From Luteimicrobium sp049844995 (GTDB lineage: Bacteria; Actinomycetota; Actinomycetes; Actinomycetales; Cellulomonadaceae): DNA of 64,000 bases. Location: the NCBI RefSeq assembly GCF_049844995.1, contig NZ_JBNCMC010000003.1, positions 248,001 to 312,000 on the forward strand. Reading direction: 5' to 3'. Both the position numbers and the translations under genes were made by a program. Every line of letters begins with the position of its first letter. Positions within the stretch are counted from its first letter, which is position 1. Positions 43,654-52,555 of this stretch are shown in pieces. Under the pieces are notes generated by a model. It saw nothing but the letters and a program-made list of their open reading frames with translations, made no database searches and had not been told where the DNA came from.

Positions 43654-45015
43654 TCAGCTCTTCGAGTCGGAGTTGACCGTGCCGGCCTTGAGCTTGCCGT
43701 TCATGACGTTCGCGAAGAACTTCGGCGCCTTGTCCGGGTCGAGCCGCACGCTCGAGCCGACGCCGCCCGGCCGGTAGTCGCGGTCGGAGATCGGGGGCAG
43801 CCCGGTGACGCCGTCCTTGCCGTTCGCGGACTTGAACGCCATCGCCAGCTTCGCCAGGTCGACGATGTTCGTGCCCTTGTCGACCTCGAGCACGCCCGTG
43901 CCCGCGTCGATGAGCTTGACCTGCGTGGCCGGCTTGAAGAGCAGGCTCGGCTTGGCCGCCTTCTGCGAGATCGCGTCCACGAGCTGGCGCTGGCGCTCCG
44001 TGCGCCCGAAGTCGCTCGTCGGGTCGGAGTAGCGCATCCGGGAGAAGGCGAGCGCCGTCTTGCCGCCGACGTCGTGGCAGCCGGCCTTCCACTTGAGCTC
44101 GGACTTCTTGTCGTCGACGTCGTAGTCGAGGCACAGGTGGACGCCGCCGACGGCGTCCACCAGGCCCTCGACGCCGCCGAAGCCGACCTCGGCGTAGTGG
44201 TCGACGTGCATGCCGGTCAGCTTCTCGACGGTCTTGACGAGCAGGGGCGCGCCGCCGTACGCGTACGCGGCGTTGATCTTGTTGCTGCCGTGACCGGGGA
44301 TCTTCACGTAGGAGTCGCGCGGGATCGAGATGAGCGACGTCGTCCCGGAGTCGGGCACCTGCAGCACCATGATCGTGTCGGTGCGGGCGCCGGAGGTGCC
44401 GTCCTTCACGACGCCGTCCGCGCGCGAGTCCGAGCCGGCGATGAGATAGGTCGTCCCCGGGGTGTCCGCTGCGTCGGACAGCGCGTCGACGTGGTCGAGC
44501 TTGCCGTTGGCCCAGGCCACGACGCCGACGGGCCAGGCGATCATCGCGACGACCACGAGGCCGGCGACGATCGCGGCGATGCGTCCCTTGCGCAGGTGCA
44601 GACGTCCCGGGGTGGTGCCGCCGGGCGCCGTGCCCGACCGCGCGCCGTCGCCCGGCCCTCGCCCGGCGCCGCCGCCGCCGGGCGGGCGGCTGGGGGCGCG
44701 CGTGGTAGGCGACGTCGTCGGGCGGCGCTCGTCGCCGGCCGCGCGCGGTGCCCGGGTGACGCCCCCGGGCGGGATGGTCGGCGGCGGGCCGGACGCGGTG
44801 CGTGCCCGGGCGCGGCCGCCGCTGCGGTCGACGGGGACGGGCCCGCTCGACTGGCGCGTCACCCGTGACGCGGGACGCGCGGGCGGGGGAGGAGGCGTGG
44901 CGCCGCCCCCGCCGTCGGGCCCGACCTTGATGACCCCGTCGGCCTGCTCGGGGCGCGACTCACGCCCCGACTGCGGGGTGAAGCTCGGCGGGAGGGACCG
45001 GGGGTCGGGCGTCAT
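43654..45015 (-). CDS. LytR-CpsA-Psr (LCP) family wall-polymer ligase
   Basis: 453-residue membrane-anchored phosphotransferase that attaches polyprenyl-linked glycopolymers to peptidoglycan. A Pro/Gly-rich cytoplasmic tail of about 145 residues precedes one transmembrane helix (AAIVAGLVVVAMIAWPVGVVA). The LCP domain has GSDSRAD, SIPRDSYVKIP, KINAAYAYGG and FSRMRYSDPTSDFGRTERQR, giving the Arg and Asp residues that bind pyrophosphate and metal. The ATG overlaps the stop of the upstream LCP gene (ATGA). Confidence 0.93.
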   Translation of the reverse strand: MTPDPRSLPPSFTPQSGRESRPEQADGVIKVGPDGGGGATPPPPPARPASRVTRQSSGPVPVDRSGGRARARTASGPPPTIPPGGVTRAPRAAGDERRPTTSPTTRAPSRPPGGGGAGRGPGDGARSGTAPGGTTPGRLHLRKGRIAAIVAGLVVVAMIAWPVGVVAWANGKLDHVDALSDAADTPGTTYLIAGSDSRADGVVKDGTSGARTDTIMVLQVPDSGTTSLISIPRDSYVKIPGHGSNKINAAYAYGGAPLLVKTVEKLTGMHVDHYAEVGFGGVEGLVDAVGGVHLCLDYDVDDKKSELKWKAGCHDVGGKTALAFSRMRYSDPTSDFGRTERQRQLVDAISQKAAKPSLLFKPATQVKLIDAGTGVLEVDKGTNIVDLAKLAMAFKSANGKDGVTGLPPISDRDYRPGGVGSSVRLDPDKAPKFFANVMNGKLKAGTVNSDSKS

Positions 45016-46325
45016 GACGTGCAGGCCGCCTTCGAGCTGACGACGTCGGCCGCGGTGATGCCTTCCTTGTCGCGGTCCTTCGTCGTGGTGGTCGTGCTCG
45101 GCTTCTTGGTGGTGGTCGACGACTTGTCGGACGTGCTCGACGACGCCTTGCTGGTCGCCTTGCTCGTGGACGTCGCGGTCGCCTTCTTCGCGGCCTTCTC
45201 CTCGGACGCCGTGAGCGGCTTGTCGGCCGCGAGCTTCGCCCAGATCTCGGACGCCGCGGGCTCGCTCCAGACGACGCGGTTCGGGTTCGTCGGGTCGGCG
45301 CCGTTCGGGATCGTGAGGAACGTGATGTTCGACGAGGACAGGTGGCGCAGGCTGTAGCCGAGGCCGCCGATGCTCGTGATCGAGCCGAGGTTGAGCCCGC
45401 CGTCCGTCTTCGACGTGTGCAGCGACTTGGTGGCGGCGTCGAGGAACTTGAGCAGCTTGGGGCTGTCGGTGAGGAAGTTCTGCGCGAAGACCTTGTTCGC
45501 GATCGAGCCCATGAGCTCCTGCTGGCGCTTGATGCGGCTCAGGTCGGAGCCGTCGCCGACGCCCTCGCGCGCCCGGGCGTAACCCAGCGCGGTCTTGCCC
45601 TTGAGCGTCTGGTAGCCCGCCTTGAGGTTGAGCTGCGCCTTGGGGGCGTCGATGTCGGTCGGGATGCACATGGGCACGCCGCCGAGGGCGTTGATCATGC
45701 CCTCGAAGCCGCTGAAGTCCAGCACGACGTAGCCGTCGAGCGCGATCCCCGTGGTGGACTCGACCGTCTGCCACGTGCACGCAGCACCGCCGGCGATCTG
45801 GGCCGAGTCGTCGCCGCCGAGCGCCTTCGCCTTGTCGGCGCCGTACGAGAACGCGGCGTTGAACATCGTGTGGGGAGCGGCGCCCGTCGAGTTCCCCTTG
45901 GAGTCGATCTGGCACGCGGGGATGTCGACGAGCGAGTCACGCGGGATCGAGACGGCCTCCATGCGCTTCCGGTCCGCGGAGATGTGCATGACGATCGTCG
46001 TGTCGGAGCGCTGGCCGCCGTTGTTGTCCTTGACGATCGAGCCGTTCGCGCCGCCGCGGGAGTCCGAGCCGAGGATCAGGATGTTGAGGTCGTGCCCGGC
46101 GTCCGGGTCGCTCGGGTCCTTGGTCTTCTTTTCCTTGGCCACGAGGAACGACGTGTTGTTCGTGTCGATGTTCCCCTGGTAGTGCCGGACGAACGCGTAG
46201 GCCCCGCCGCTGACTGCCGCGAGCGCGCCCACGAGGACCAGGCCCACGACCTTCGCCACACCGTGGGTGTGGAGGTAGCGGGCGTGGCGGGTGGCGCCCT
46301 TCTCGGAGGCGGTGTTGGTCGTCAC
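45012..46325 (-). CDS. LytR-CpsA-Psr (LCP) family wall-polymer ligase
   Basis: 437-residue LCP protein. A short N-terminal tail and one transmembrane helix (about 25-48) precede the catalytic domain, with GSDSRGG, SIPRDSLVDIP, NAAFSYGG-like and YARAREGVGDGSDLSRIKRQQ. The C-terminal 70 residues are Ser/Thr/Lys-rich and disordered, suitable for spanning the wall. TAGGAT ends 8 nt before the GTG. The tandem of two LCP genes suggests ligation of at least one secondary glycopolymer, perhaps that made by genes at 46-64 kb. Confidence 0.92.
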   Translation of the reverse strand: MTTNTASEKGATRHARYLHTHGVAKVVGLVLVGALAAVSGGAYAFVRHYQGNIDTNNTSFLVAKEKKTKDPSDPDAGHDLNILILGSDSRGGANGSIVKDNNGGQRSDTTIVMHISADRKRMEAVSIPRDSLVDIPACQIDSKGNSTGAAPHTMFNAAFSYGADKAKALGGDDSAQIAGGAACTWQTVESTTGIALDGYVVLDFSGFEGMINALGGVPMCIPTDIDAPKAQLNLKAGYQTLKGKTALGYARAREGVGDGSDLSRIKRQQELMGSIANKVFAQNFLTDSPKLLKFLDAATKSLHTSKTDGGLNLGSITSIGGLGYSLRHLSSSNITFLTIPNGADPTNPNRVVWSEPAASEIWAKLAADKPLTASEEKAAKKATATSTSKATSKASSSTSDKSSTTTKKPSTTTTTKDRDKEGITAADVVSSKAACTS

Positions 46326-46333
46326 GGGATGTG

Positions 46334-46339
46334 ATCCTA
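46334..46339 (-). promoter_or_regulatory. -10 box TAGGAT upstream of LCP gene pair
   Basis: Minus-strand TAGGAT ends 8 nt before the GTG at 46325. Confidence 0.45.
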
Positions 46340-46358
46340 AGCGGAGCCCTGCGCAGGC

Positions 46359-46373
46359 CCGGCGCGGCGCCGG
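46359..46373 (-). terminator. Small GC palindrome after the GT4-like gene
   Basis: CCGGCGC-G-GCGCCGG lies 57 nt past the stop of the minus-strand glycosyltransferase and upstream of the LCP promoter. It could terminate that unit, but the stem is short and there is no T-run. Confidence 0.3.
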
Positions 46374-46429
46374 AGCGCGCGCGGTGGAGGGATTGTGGAG
46401 ATGGGTTCTCTGTGGACCGGGCCAGGACG

Positions 46430-47572
46430 TCAGCCCAGGCGGAGCCGGTCGAGCACCCCGGCGAGCCGCGTGTCGTCGGCCGTCGCGGACAGCTCGGCGG
46501 CGGCGTCGGCGGCCCGCTCCTTGGCTGCGGCGATCCCGTCCCGCCCGAGGCGGCGGACCGACGCCGCGCACGTCGCCGCGAAGACGTCGACCGCGACGAC
46601 GCCGAGCCCGTAGGTCCGCACGAGCCGCTCGGCCTGCGCCGCGGGCCCCACGGACAAGGCGCACCGCGCCTGCACCGCGGCGAGGAGGAACGAGGGGAGC
46701 GCGGCGCACGCCTGCGTCGTCGTCGGGGGTACCCACCACGCCGCGACGTCGTACCCGTGGAGGGCTCCCGGAAGGTCGTCGGGGTCGGGCGCGGGCAGGA
46801 TCCGCACCTGCGCGAGGTCCTCGGCGTGCTCGTGCAGCCGGCGCAGGACGGCGCCGCCGTCGGGGCCCGGGGCGAGCAGCAGGTCGAGCGTCCAGCCGTC
46901 GCCGAGCGCGCGCATCGCGTCGACGGTCGTCTCCAGCCCGGTCCCGACGCGCGCGACGCCGGCGCGGACGATGCGGACCGGGTCGCCGACGGGCGTGGGC
47001 TCCAGGTCGGCCAGGGGCCAGGAGTCGCGGACGACGACGACGTCGGGCGCCGGGCTCGGGACCTCCCGTCGCACGAGGTCCGCGAGCGCGCCGGACGACG
47101 TGGTCACCGCCGAGCTGCGCGGCAGATCGTCGCGCAGGACACGGAGCAGCGCGTCGCGCTCGAGCGGGGCGAACGGGCCGTGCAGGCCCGCGTCCGGCCA
47201 CGCCCTGACGTCCGCCCAGATGCGTGCCCCGTCGGCGAGGTGCCGGGCCACGGCCAGGGCCTCGGCGCCGACCGCGACGACGACGTCCCAGCGGTCGCCC
47301 GCGAGCGCCGCGGCCGTGGTGCGTGCGGCGGGGGAGCGCAGGAGCGGCGAGACCCCCCGCGCGAGCCAGCCGGTCGCGACGGCGGAGGCGGGCGGGTGCG
47401 GGCTGTCGGCGGGTCCCAGGGTCACGTGCCGGACCGGACCCGGCGCGGACGGTCCGTACCCGGCGGTGGTGACGTCGGAGGTGCGCGCGAGGGCGCGCAC
47501 GAGGCGCCGGACGCGCGCGTCGTCCTGGTGGCGCGTGAACGCCACCACGAGGACGCGCGGCCGGGCGCTCAT
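46430..47572 (-). CDS. GT-B-fold glycosyltransferase-like protein (GT4-type)
   Basis: 380-residue protein. The N-terminal Rossmann half starts RVLVVAFTRHQDDARVRRLVRAL, and the middle has DVVVAVGAEALAVA and a UDP-sugar-binding half with VARVGTGLETTVDAMRAL. This resembles GT4-type transferases acting on envelope glycans, but the usual E-x7-E motif is not clear, so donor and acceptor are unknown. Its ATG overlaps the stop of the TIGR03089 gene (ATGA). Confidence 0.75.
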   Translation of the reverse strand: MSARPRVLVVAFTRHQDDARVRRLVRALARTSDVTTAGYGPSAPGPVRHVTLGPADSPHPPASAVATGWLARGVSPLLRSPAARTTAAALAGDRWDVVVAVGAEALAVARHLADGARIWADVRAWPDAGLHGPFAPLERDALLRVLRDDLPRSSAVTTSSGALADLVRREVPSPAPDVVVVRDSWPLADLEPTPVGDPVRIVRAGVARVGTGLETTVDAMRALGDGWTLDLLLAPGPDGGAVLRRLHEHAEDLAQVRILPAPDPDDLPGALHGYDVAAWWVPPTTTQACAALPSFLLAAVQARCALSVGPAAQAERLVRTYGLGVVAVDVFAATCAASVRRLGRDGIAAAKERAADAAAELSATADDTRLAGVLDRLRLG

Positions 47573-48435
47573 CCCGCCCGCGGCTCGGTGGGCCGTCGGT
47601 CGGGCGTGGCCTCGTGGCCAGCGTCGGCGAGCTGGACGTCGATGCGCTCGCCCTCGACCAGGCGCTGCCAGCGCGCGGGCTCGGACGAGGCGAGCGACGC
47701 GACGTCGGGCGTGACGACGACGAGCGAGCCGTCGCGGGCCCAGGCCGCGACGGCGTCGCGGAGGAGGTCGACGGGCTCGCGGGCGACGGTGAGCGCGCGG
47801 GCGCCCGGCTCGAGGGCGCCCGCCGGCCCGGCGAGCGCCCAGGCGAGGAGCCCGGCGTGCGGGACGGTCTCGTCGCCGGCGACGAGCGCGGGGGAGGACG
47901 GGTCGGCCGGAGGGACGTACCCCAGGACGTCCCCGTAGGTCATGACGGCGGCCGCGGCGTCGACCGCGCCCGCCGGGAGCGGGGCGCCGAAGCTGCGGGC
48001 GAGCGGGGCGAGGCTGACGGCGACGACGTCGCGCCCCCGGCCGGCCCACCGGTCCGGACCGTCGGTCACGACGACGTCGGTCGCGCCGGAGTCGGACGCG
48101 GCGTCCGGCGTCAGCACGACACCGGCTCCCACACGCCATGCGGCGAGCGCCCAGGTGATGCTCCGCCAGTGCGCAGGAAGATCGATCGTCGCGATGCTTT
48201 CCGGGCCGAGATCGAATTCCTCGACGAGGAGGTTCGCGGTCTTGGTGACCCAGTTCGCGAGGACGGCGCCGGAGAGCTCGACGCGCTCGCCTCCGGCCGC
48301 GTACCACGTGAGGCGTGGTGCACCGGCCGCCGAGGCGACCCGCGCGAGCAGCCAGGCCGCGTCCCTGCCCGCGGGGGCAGCGGTGCCGTCCGCCCGGGCG
48401 ACGGTGCTGGTGGGGGGCGGCGCGGCTGGCTCCAT
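47569..48435 (-). CDS. TIGR03089 family protein (truncated AMP-binding fold)
   Basis: 288-residue protein resembling the N-terminal part of acyl-AMP ligases, without the P-loop and the C-terminal lid domain. It matches the TIGR03089 type seen next to LCP and glycosyltransferase genes in actinobacteria (ELSGAVLANWVTKTANLLVEEF, WRVGAGVVLTPD). Enzymatic activity is unlikely on sequence grounds; function is unknown. The ATG is leaderless (TAGGCT, 6 nt), and it is coupled to the downstream glycosyltransferase. Confidence 0.75.
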   Translation of the reverse strand: MEPAAPPPTSTVARADGTAAPAGRDAAWLLARVASAAGAPRLTWYAAGGERVELSGAVLANWVTKTANLLVEEFDLGPESIATIDLPAHWRSITWALAAWRVGAGVVLTPDAASDSGATDVVVTDGPDRWAGRGRDVVAVSLAPLARSFGAPLPAGAVDAAAAVMTYGDVLGYVPPADPSSPALVAGDETVPHAGLLAWALAGPAGALEPGARALTVAREPVDLLRDAVAAWARDGSLVVVTPDVASLASSEPARWQRLVEGERIDVQLADAGHEATPDRRPTEPRAG

Positions 48436-48539
48436 GGGCTCAGCCTAGAGCCGGTACGGCGGCGCCGCTCACGTCGAGCGACACGCCGATCTGCACGTGA
48501 ACTTCACCCCTCGTCCCCGGGGCGCTACCACATTTCGGC

Positions 48540-48568
48540 TTGACGCTCACGGATGACACGCGTGTAAT
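48540..48568 (+). promoter_or_regulatory. Sigma-70-type promoter of whiB2
   Basis: TTGACG (48540-48545) and TGTAAT (48563-48568) are separated by 17 bp. This is the best classical promoter in the window and gives a leader of about 40 nt before the whiB2 ATG. Confidence 0.6.
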
Positions 48569-48616
48569 TCTACCAATGCAGTTTCTTCACGAGGACCGCA
48601 GGTAAAGGGGCGAAAC

Positions 48617-48988
48617 ATGTGGAACCTTCTCGACGGGGACGGCGGGGTATTCCCGTCCGACGCGACGACGAGCTATGGCGCCGCGCAGGCGCCCGAGGAG
48701 CTCGTCCATCACGACCTCGGCCTCGCGCCGGTCGTCTCCCTCTTCGGTGACCTCACCGAGGACGACACGCTGCTGGGCTGGCAGGAGCGGGCGCTCTGCG
48801 CCCAGACGGACCCGGAGGCGTTCTTCCCCGAGAAGGGCGGCTCGACGCGCGAGGCCAAGAAGGTCTGCTCGGGCTGCGAGGTCCGCCAGGAGTGCCTCGA
48901 GTACGCGCTCGCCCACGACGAGCGGTTCGGGATCTGGGGCGGGCTCTCCGAGCGCGAGCGACGCAAGCTCAAGCGTCGCGCCATCTGA
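48617..48988 (+). CDS. whiB2: WhiB-family transcriptional regulator WhiB2/WhiB
   Basis: 123-residue iron-sulfur regulator of cell division or development. Cluster cysteines are 61, 84, 87 and 93 (C-x22-C-x2-C-x5-C). The stretch ALCAQTDPEAFFPEKGGS and the GIWGGL turn are nearly identical to mycobacterial WhiB2 and Streptomyces WhiB. The N-terminal 54 residues are a variable extension. An AAAGGGG site precedes the ATG, and a classical promoter lies upstream. The neighbours (large GT2, DUF5719, DUF3499) are those conserved around whiB2 in other actinobacteria. Confidence 0.95.
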   Translation: MWNLLDGDGGVFPSDATTSYGAAQAPEELVHHDLGLAPVVSLFGDLTEDDTLLGWQERALCAQTDPEAFFPEKGGSTREAKKVCSGCEVRQECLEYALAHDERFGIWGGLSERERRKLKRRAI

Positions 48989-49079
48989 TCCACGGCGGCA
49001 TCGGCACGGGCGGTTCGCGCCTCCCGGCCGCTCCGCCCGCTGTTCCTCCGGGCCGGACGCGGATGCGCCGAGCGTGCGC

Positions 49080-49114
49080 CGCGCCGACCTCACGAGGTCC
49101 CACGGTTCGGCGCG
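49080..49114. promoter_or_regulatory. Nested inverted repeat upstream of GT2 gene
   Basis: CGCGCCGA (49080-49087) pairs with TCGGCGCG (49107-49114), and a smaller GACCT/AGGTC dyad sits inside. It lies between whiB2 and the GT2 start and could be a terminator for whiB2 or an operator. Confidence 0.35.
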
Positions 49115-49138
49115 CGGCCGTCGCATGATGGCGGAGCC

Positions 49139-52100
49139 ATGAACGACGCGAGCGCTCTGTCCACGGCGCCGGCGGACGCCGGCGCGTCGATCGTGTCCGC
49201 CGTGACGGGCACCGTCCCCGTCGTCGCGAGCGTGACCGCGGTGATCGTCACGCGGGGCGCGAACCCCTGGTTCCGCCGGACCCTGGCCGCGGTCCGCGCG
49301 CAGCACCGGGCGCCCACGCGCCTCGTCGTCGTCGACGTCGCCACCTCGAACGCGACGAGCGGCTACGCGGACCTCCAGCTCGGCGACGCGCGGTTCGTGG
49401 CCGCGCCCCGGGCGCGCACGTTCGGCGAGGGCGTCACCGCGGCCCTGCGCGAGGAGCCCGACGGCCAGTGGCTGTGGCTCCTCCACGACGACTCGGCCCC
49501 CGATCCCGGCGCGCTGGGCGCGCTGCTGCGGGCCGTCGAGCACTCCTCGGCGGTCGCCGTCGCAGGCGCCAAGCAGCGGCGCTGGTCGGCTCACCCCGCT
49601 CCCGGGGTGAGCGCGCTCGACCCCGACGCCCGGCGGATCCCGGAGCTGGTCGAGGTCGGGGTCACGACTTCCCGGGCGGGCCGGCGCGTGTCCGTCGTCG
49701 AGCCGCACGAGATCGACCAGGGCCAGCACGACGGGCGCGACGACGTCCTCGGCGTCGGGCTCGCGGGCGCGCTCGTCCGCCGCAGCGTGTGGGACGCGCT
49801 CGGCGGGACCGACCCCGAGCTCGGCGCCTTCGGCGACGGCCTCGACCTGTGCCGTCGGGCCCGGCTCGCGGGGCACCGCGTGGTCGTGGTGCCGGGCGCC
49901 GTCGTCGAGCACGCGCAGCTGGCCCTGCACCGGGTCGACCCGGCGGACCCCGCCCGGCTCGACGACCCGGACCTCGAGGACGCCGCCGACGAGTCGTTCG
50001 GGGCGCGGAGGCGCAGCGAGGTCTACCTGCGGCTCGTCGGGGCGCCGCTCGCGCTCCTGCCCGCCCTCGTCGTGTGGCTCGTCGTCTGCGCGCCGTTCCG
50101 CGCGATGTACCGGCTCGCCCTCAAGCAGCCCGCGCACGCCCGCGACGAGCTGCTCGCACCGCTGCTCGTCCTCGTCCGGGTGCCGGGGCTGGTCCGGGGG
50201 CGCCGGTCGGCGCGTCGCACCTCGACGGTGCCGCGGCGTGCCGTCCGACCCCTGCAGCAGGACTGGCGCGAGGGAGCGGCGCGACGGCGCGAGCGGCGGC
50301 TCGGCGCGGCCGAGCAGCGGCGGTCGACCTTCGCGCCCAGCGAGCTCGAGCGCGCGGAGCTCGCCCAGCTCGCCACCCGGCGCCGGGTGGCGCTGGGCGT
50401 GGTCGCGCTCGCGCTCGTCGTCCTGACGGGCCTCGTCTTCGCCTCGTTCACGGGGGCGCTCGCCTCGGGCGAGCGGCTCGTCGGCGGCGCGCTTCTGCCC
50501 GCGTCGTCGAGCTGGGGCGAGCTGTGGTCCGCCGCGACGAGCGGCTGGGTGCAGTCCGGGTTCGGCCACGCGGCCCCCGCGGACCCCGTGCTCGCCGTCG
50601 TGCTCGGCGCGTCGGTGCTGACCCTCGGGCACGTGCAGGTCGCCGTGAACCTCCTGATCGGCGCGTCGTTCCTCGCCGCCGGCCTCGGTGCGTGGTTCGC
50701 GGCCGGCGCTCTCACCCGGTGGAACCCCGCTCGCGCGTGGGCCGCGCTCGTCTGGGCCGCGTCGCCCGCCCTGCTGCTCGCCGTCGGGCAGGGGCGGCTG
50801 GGCGCGCTCGTGGCCCACGCCGCGCTGCCGTGGTTCGTCCTCGCGACGGTACGCGGGGTCGGCGTCGTCGTGGACGACCGCATCGCGCCCGCCGCGGGGC
50901 CGCTCGACGCGACGGGGCGCGGGCCGGCGCGACGGCTCGGGTCGCCGTCGCTCGGGGCCCTGGCCGCGGCCGCCCTGCTGCTCGTCCCCGTTGCCGCGGG
51001 CGCGCCCGCGCTGCTCGCCGTGTGCGTCGCGGCCGTGGTCGTCGCCGCCGTCGCGACCGCGGTCACCTCGGCCCGGCCGAGACGCTACCTGCGGCTCCTG
51101 CTCGTCCCCGTCCCCGCGCTCGTCGTCCTCGGACCGTTCCTGTGGCACGTCGGGCGCACCTGGGGGCGGCAGGGCGGCGGCTGGCGCCTGCTGCTCGCCT
51201 CACCCGGCAACCCCACCGGCTACGACGACGCGGCGCCCTGGCAGAGCGCGCTGGGCTGGCCTGTCCCGCCGTCGGCGGCGCTCGGCACGTCGGGGACCTG
51301 GGTGACGGTCGTCGCCTGGGCGTTCGCCGGGTCGGTCGCCGCGGTCGCGGTCGTGGCGCTGGTGCGGTCGCGCAGGCCCGTCGCGGTGCGGGTCGCCTGG
51401 CTGCTCGCGGCCGTCGGGCTCGCGCTGGCCGTCGCCGCGCCCCTGGTGACCGTCGCGACGAGCGCGTCCGGCCTGGTCCGTGCGTGGCCGGGGCCCGGGA
51501 CGAGCCTCGTCCTCGCCGGGCTGCTCGGCGCCGCCCTGCTCGGGCTGCCCGAGCGCACCGTGCTCCGCGGCCGGTACGACGAGCGGCACCGCGGCCGCGA
51601 GACCCTCCGAGGCGCCGTCGTCGTGCTGGCCCTCGCGCTGCCGTGCGCGGCGGTCGGGACGTGGGTCGCGCACGAGGTCGACGGCACCCACCACACCGTC
51701 GGCGACCTCGCGCTCACCGGCACGCCCGTGGTGCCGCCCGTGGGCCAGCAGATGCAGGCGTCGGGCGCCCGGCTGCTCCTGCTCGACGCGGCACCCGCCG
51801 CGGCGCAGCCCGACGCGACGCCGACCGTCCGGTACACGCTGCCGCGCGCCGACGGCACGCAGCTCGTCGACGCGTCGGTCGTCGTCGACGGGCGGGCGGC
51901 GCGCGCCGCGCTCGAGGGCAGGACACCCGCGCCGTCCGCTCCCGAGGCGCAGCTCGCGCAGGTCGTGGCGCAGCTCGCGGGCGACGGCGTCGCACCGTCG
52001 TCGCGGGGCCTCGCCGACGCGATGTCCGACCTCGGGATCGGCGGCGTGCTCCTGCCGGCGGACGGCACCGGCGGGTCCGCCCGGTCGGCGCTCACCGCGC

Positions 52101-52555
52101 GCCTCGACACCGTCCCGGGCCTCGCCCGGGTCACCGAGGGCCAGGCGTCCGTGCTGTGGCGGGTCGCGCTCCCCGGGGCGAGCGCCGCGCAGACGTCCAC
52201 GAGCGGCGCCTGGGCCACCCTGCGCGACGCCGACGGCACGGTGCTCCGCTCCCTGTCGTCGCAGGACGCCGGCGTCGACGCGACGCTCCCCGCGCGCAAG
52301 GACGCCACCACGCTCGTCCTCGCCTCGCACGCCCACGACCACTGGCGCGCGACCCTCGACGGGCACGCGCTCGCGCGGGCGGGCGGCGACGACTGGCAGC
52401 AGGAGTTCACGGTGCCCGCGGGCCAGGCCGGACACCTCGTCGTCGCCTACGACGCCCCGCACCGCGCCCTCTGGCTGTGGTCCTCCGGCGTGCTCCTGCT
52501 CGTGGTGGTGCTGCTCGCGCTGCCCGTGCGCCGTCGACGGGCGGTGCTGCGGTGA
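49139..52555 (+). CDS. Large membrane-bound GT2 glycosyltransferase
   Basis: 1138-residue protein. Residues about 25-280 form a GT2 domain (TAVIVTRGANPWFRRTLAAV, LHDDSAPDPGALGALL, DGLDLCRRARLAGHRVVVVPGA). A long membrane region with more than ten hydrophobic helices follows (about 300-830), and a C-terminal extracytoplasmic domain ends in one more helix. This is the architecture of integral glycosyltransferases near whiB2 in actinobacteria, probably acting on lipid-linked envelope glycans. CATGAT lies 9 nt before the ATG. Its stop overlaps the start of the DUF5719 gene. Confidence 0.88.
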   Translation: MNDASALSTAPADAGASIVSAVTGTVPVVASVTAVIVTRGANPWFRRTLAAVRAQHRAPTRLVVVDVATSNATSGYADLQLGDARFVAAPRARTFGEGVTAALREEPDGQWLWLLHDDSAPDPGALGALLRAVEHSSAVAVAGAKQRRWSAHPAPGVSALDPDARRIPELVEVGVTTSRAGRRVSVVEPHEIDQGQHDGRDDVLGVGLAGALVRRSVWDALGGTDPELGAFGDGLDLCRRARLAGHRVVVVPGAVVEHAQLALHRVDPADPARLDDPDLEDAADESFGARRRSEVYLRLVGAPLALLPALVVWLVVCAPFRAMYRLALKQPAHARDELLAPLLVLVRVPGLVRGRRSARRTSTVPRRAVRPLQQDWREGAARRRERRLGAAEQRRSTFAPSELERAELAQLATRRRVALGVVALALVVLTGLVFASFTGALASGERLVGGALLPASSSWGELWSAATSGWVQSGFGHAAPADPVLAVVLGASVLTLGHVQVAVNLLIGASFLAAGLGAWFAAGALTRWNPARAWAALVWAASPALLLAVGQGRLGALVAHAALPWFVLATVRGVGVVVDDRIAPAAGPLDATGRGPARRLGSPSLGALAAAALLLVPVAAGAPALLAVCVAAVVVAAVATAVTSARPRRYLRLLLVPVPALVVLGPFLWHVGRTWGRQGGGWRLLLASPGNPTGYDDAAPWQSALGWPVPPSAALGTSGTWVTVVAWAFAGSVAAVAVVALVRSRRPVAVRVAWLLAAVGLALAVAAPLVTVATSASGLVRAWPGPGTSLVLAGLLGAALLGLPERTVLRGRYDERHRGRETLRGAVVVLALALPCAAVGTWVAHEVDGTHHTVGDLALTGTPVVPPVGQQMQASGARLLLLDAAPAAAQPDATPTVRYTLPRADGTQLVDASVVVDGRAARAALEGRTPAPSAPEAQLAQVVAQLAGDGVAPSSRGLADAMSDLGIGGVLLPADGTGGSARSALTARLDTVPGLARVTEGQASVLWRVALPGASAAQTSTSGAWATLRDADGTVLRSLSSQDAGVDATLPARKDATTLVLASHAHDHWRATLDGHALARAGGDDWQQEFTVPAGQAGHLVVAYDAPHRALWLWSSGVLLLVVVLLALPVRRRRAVLR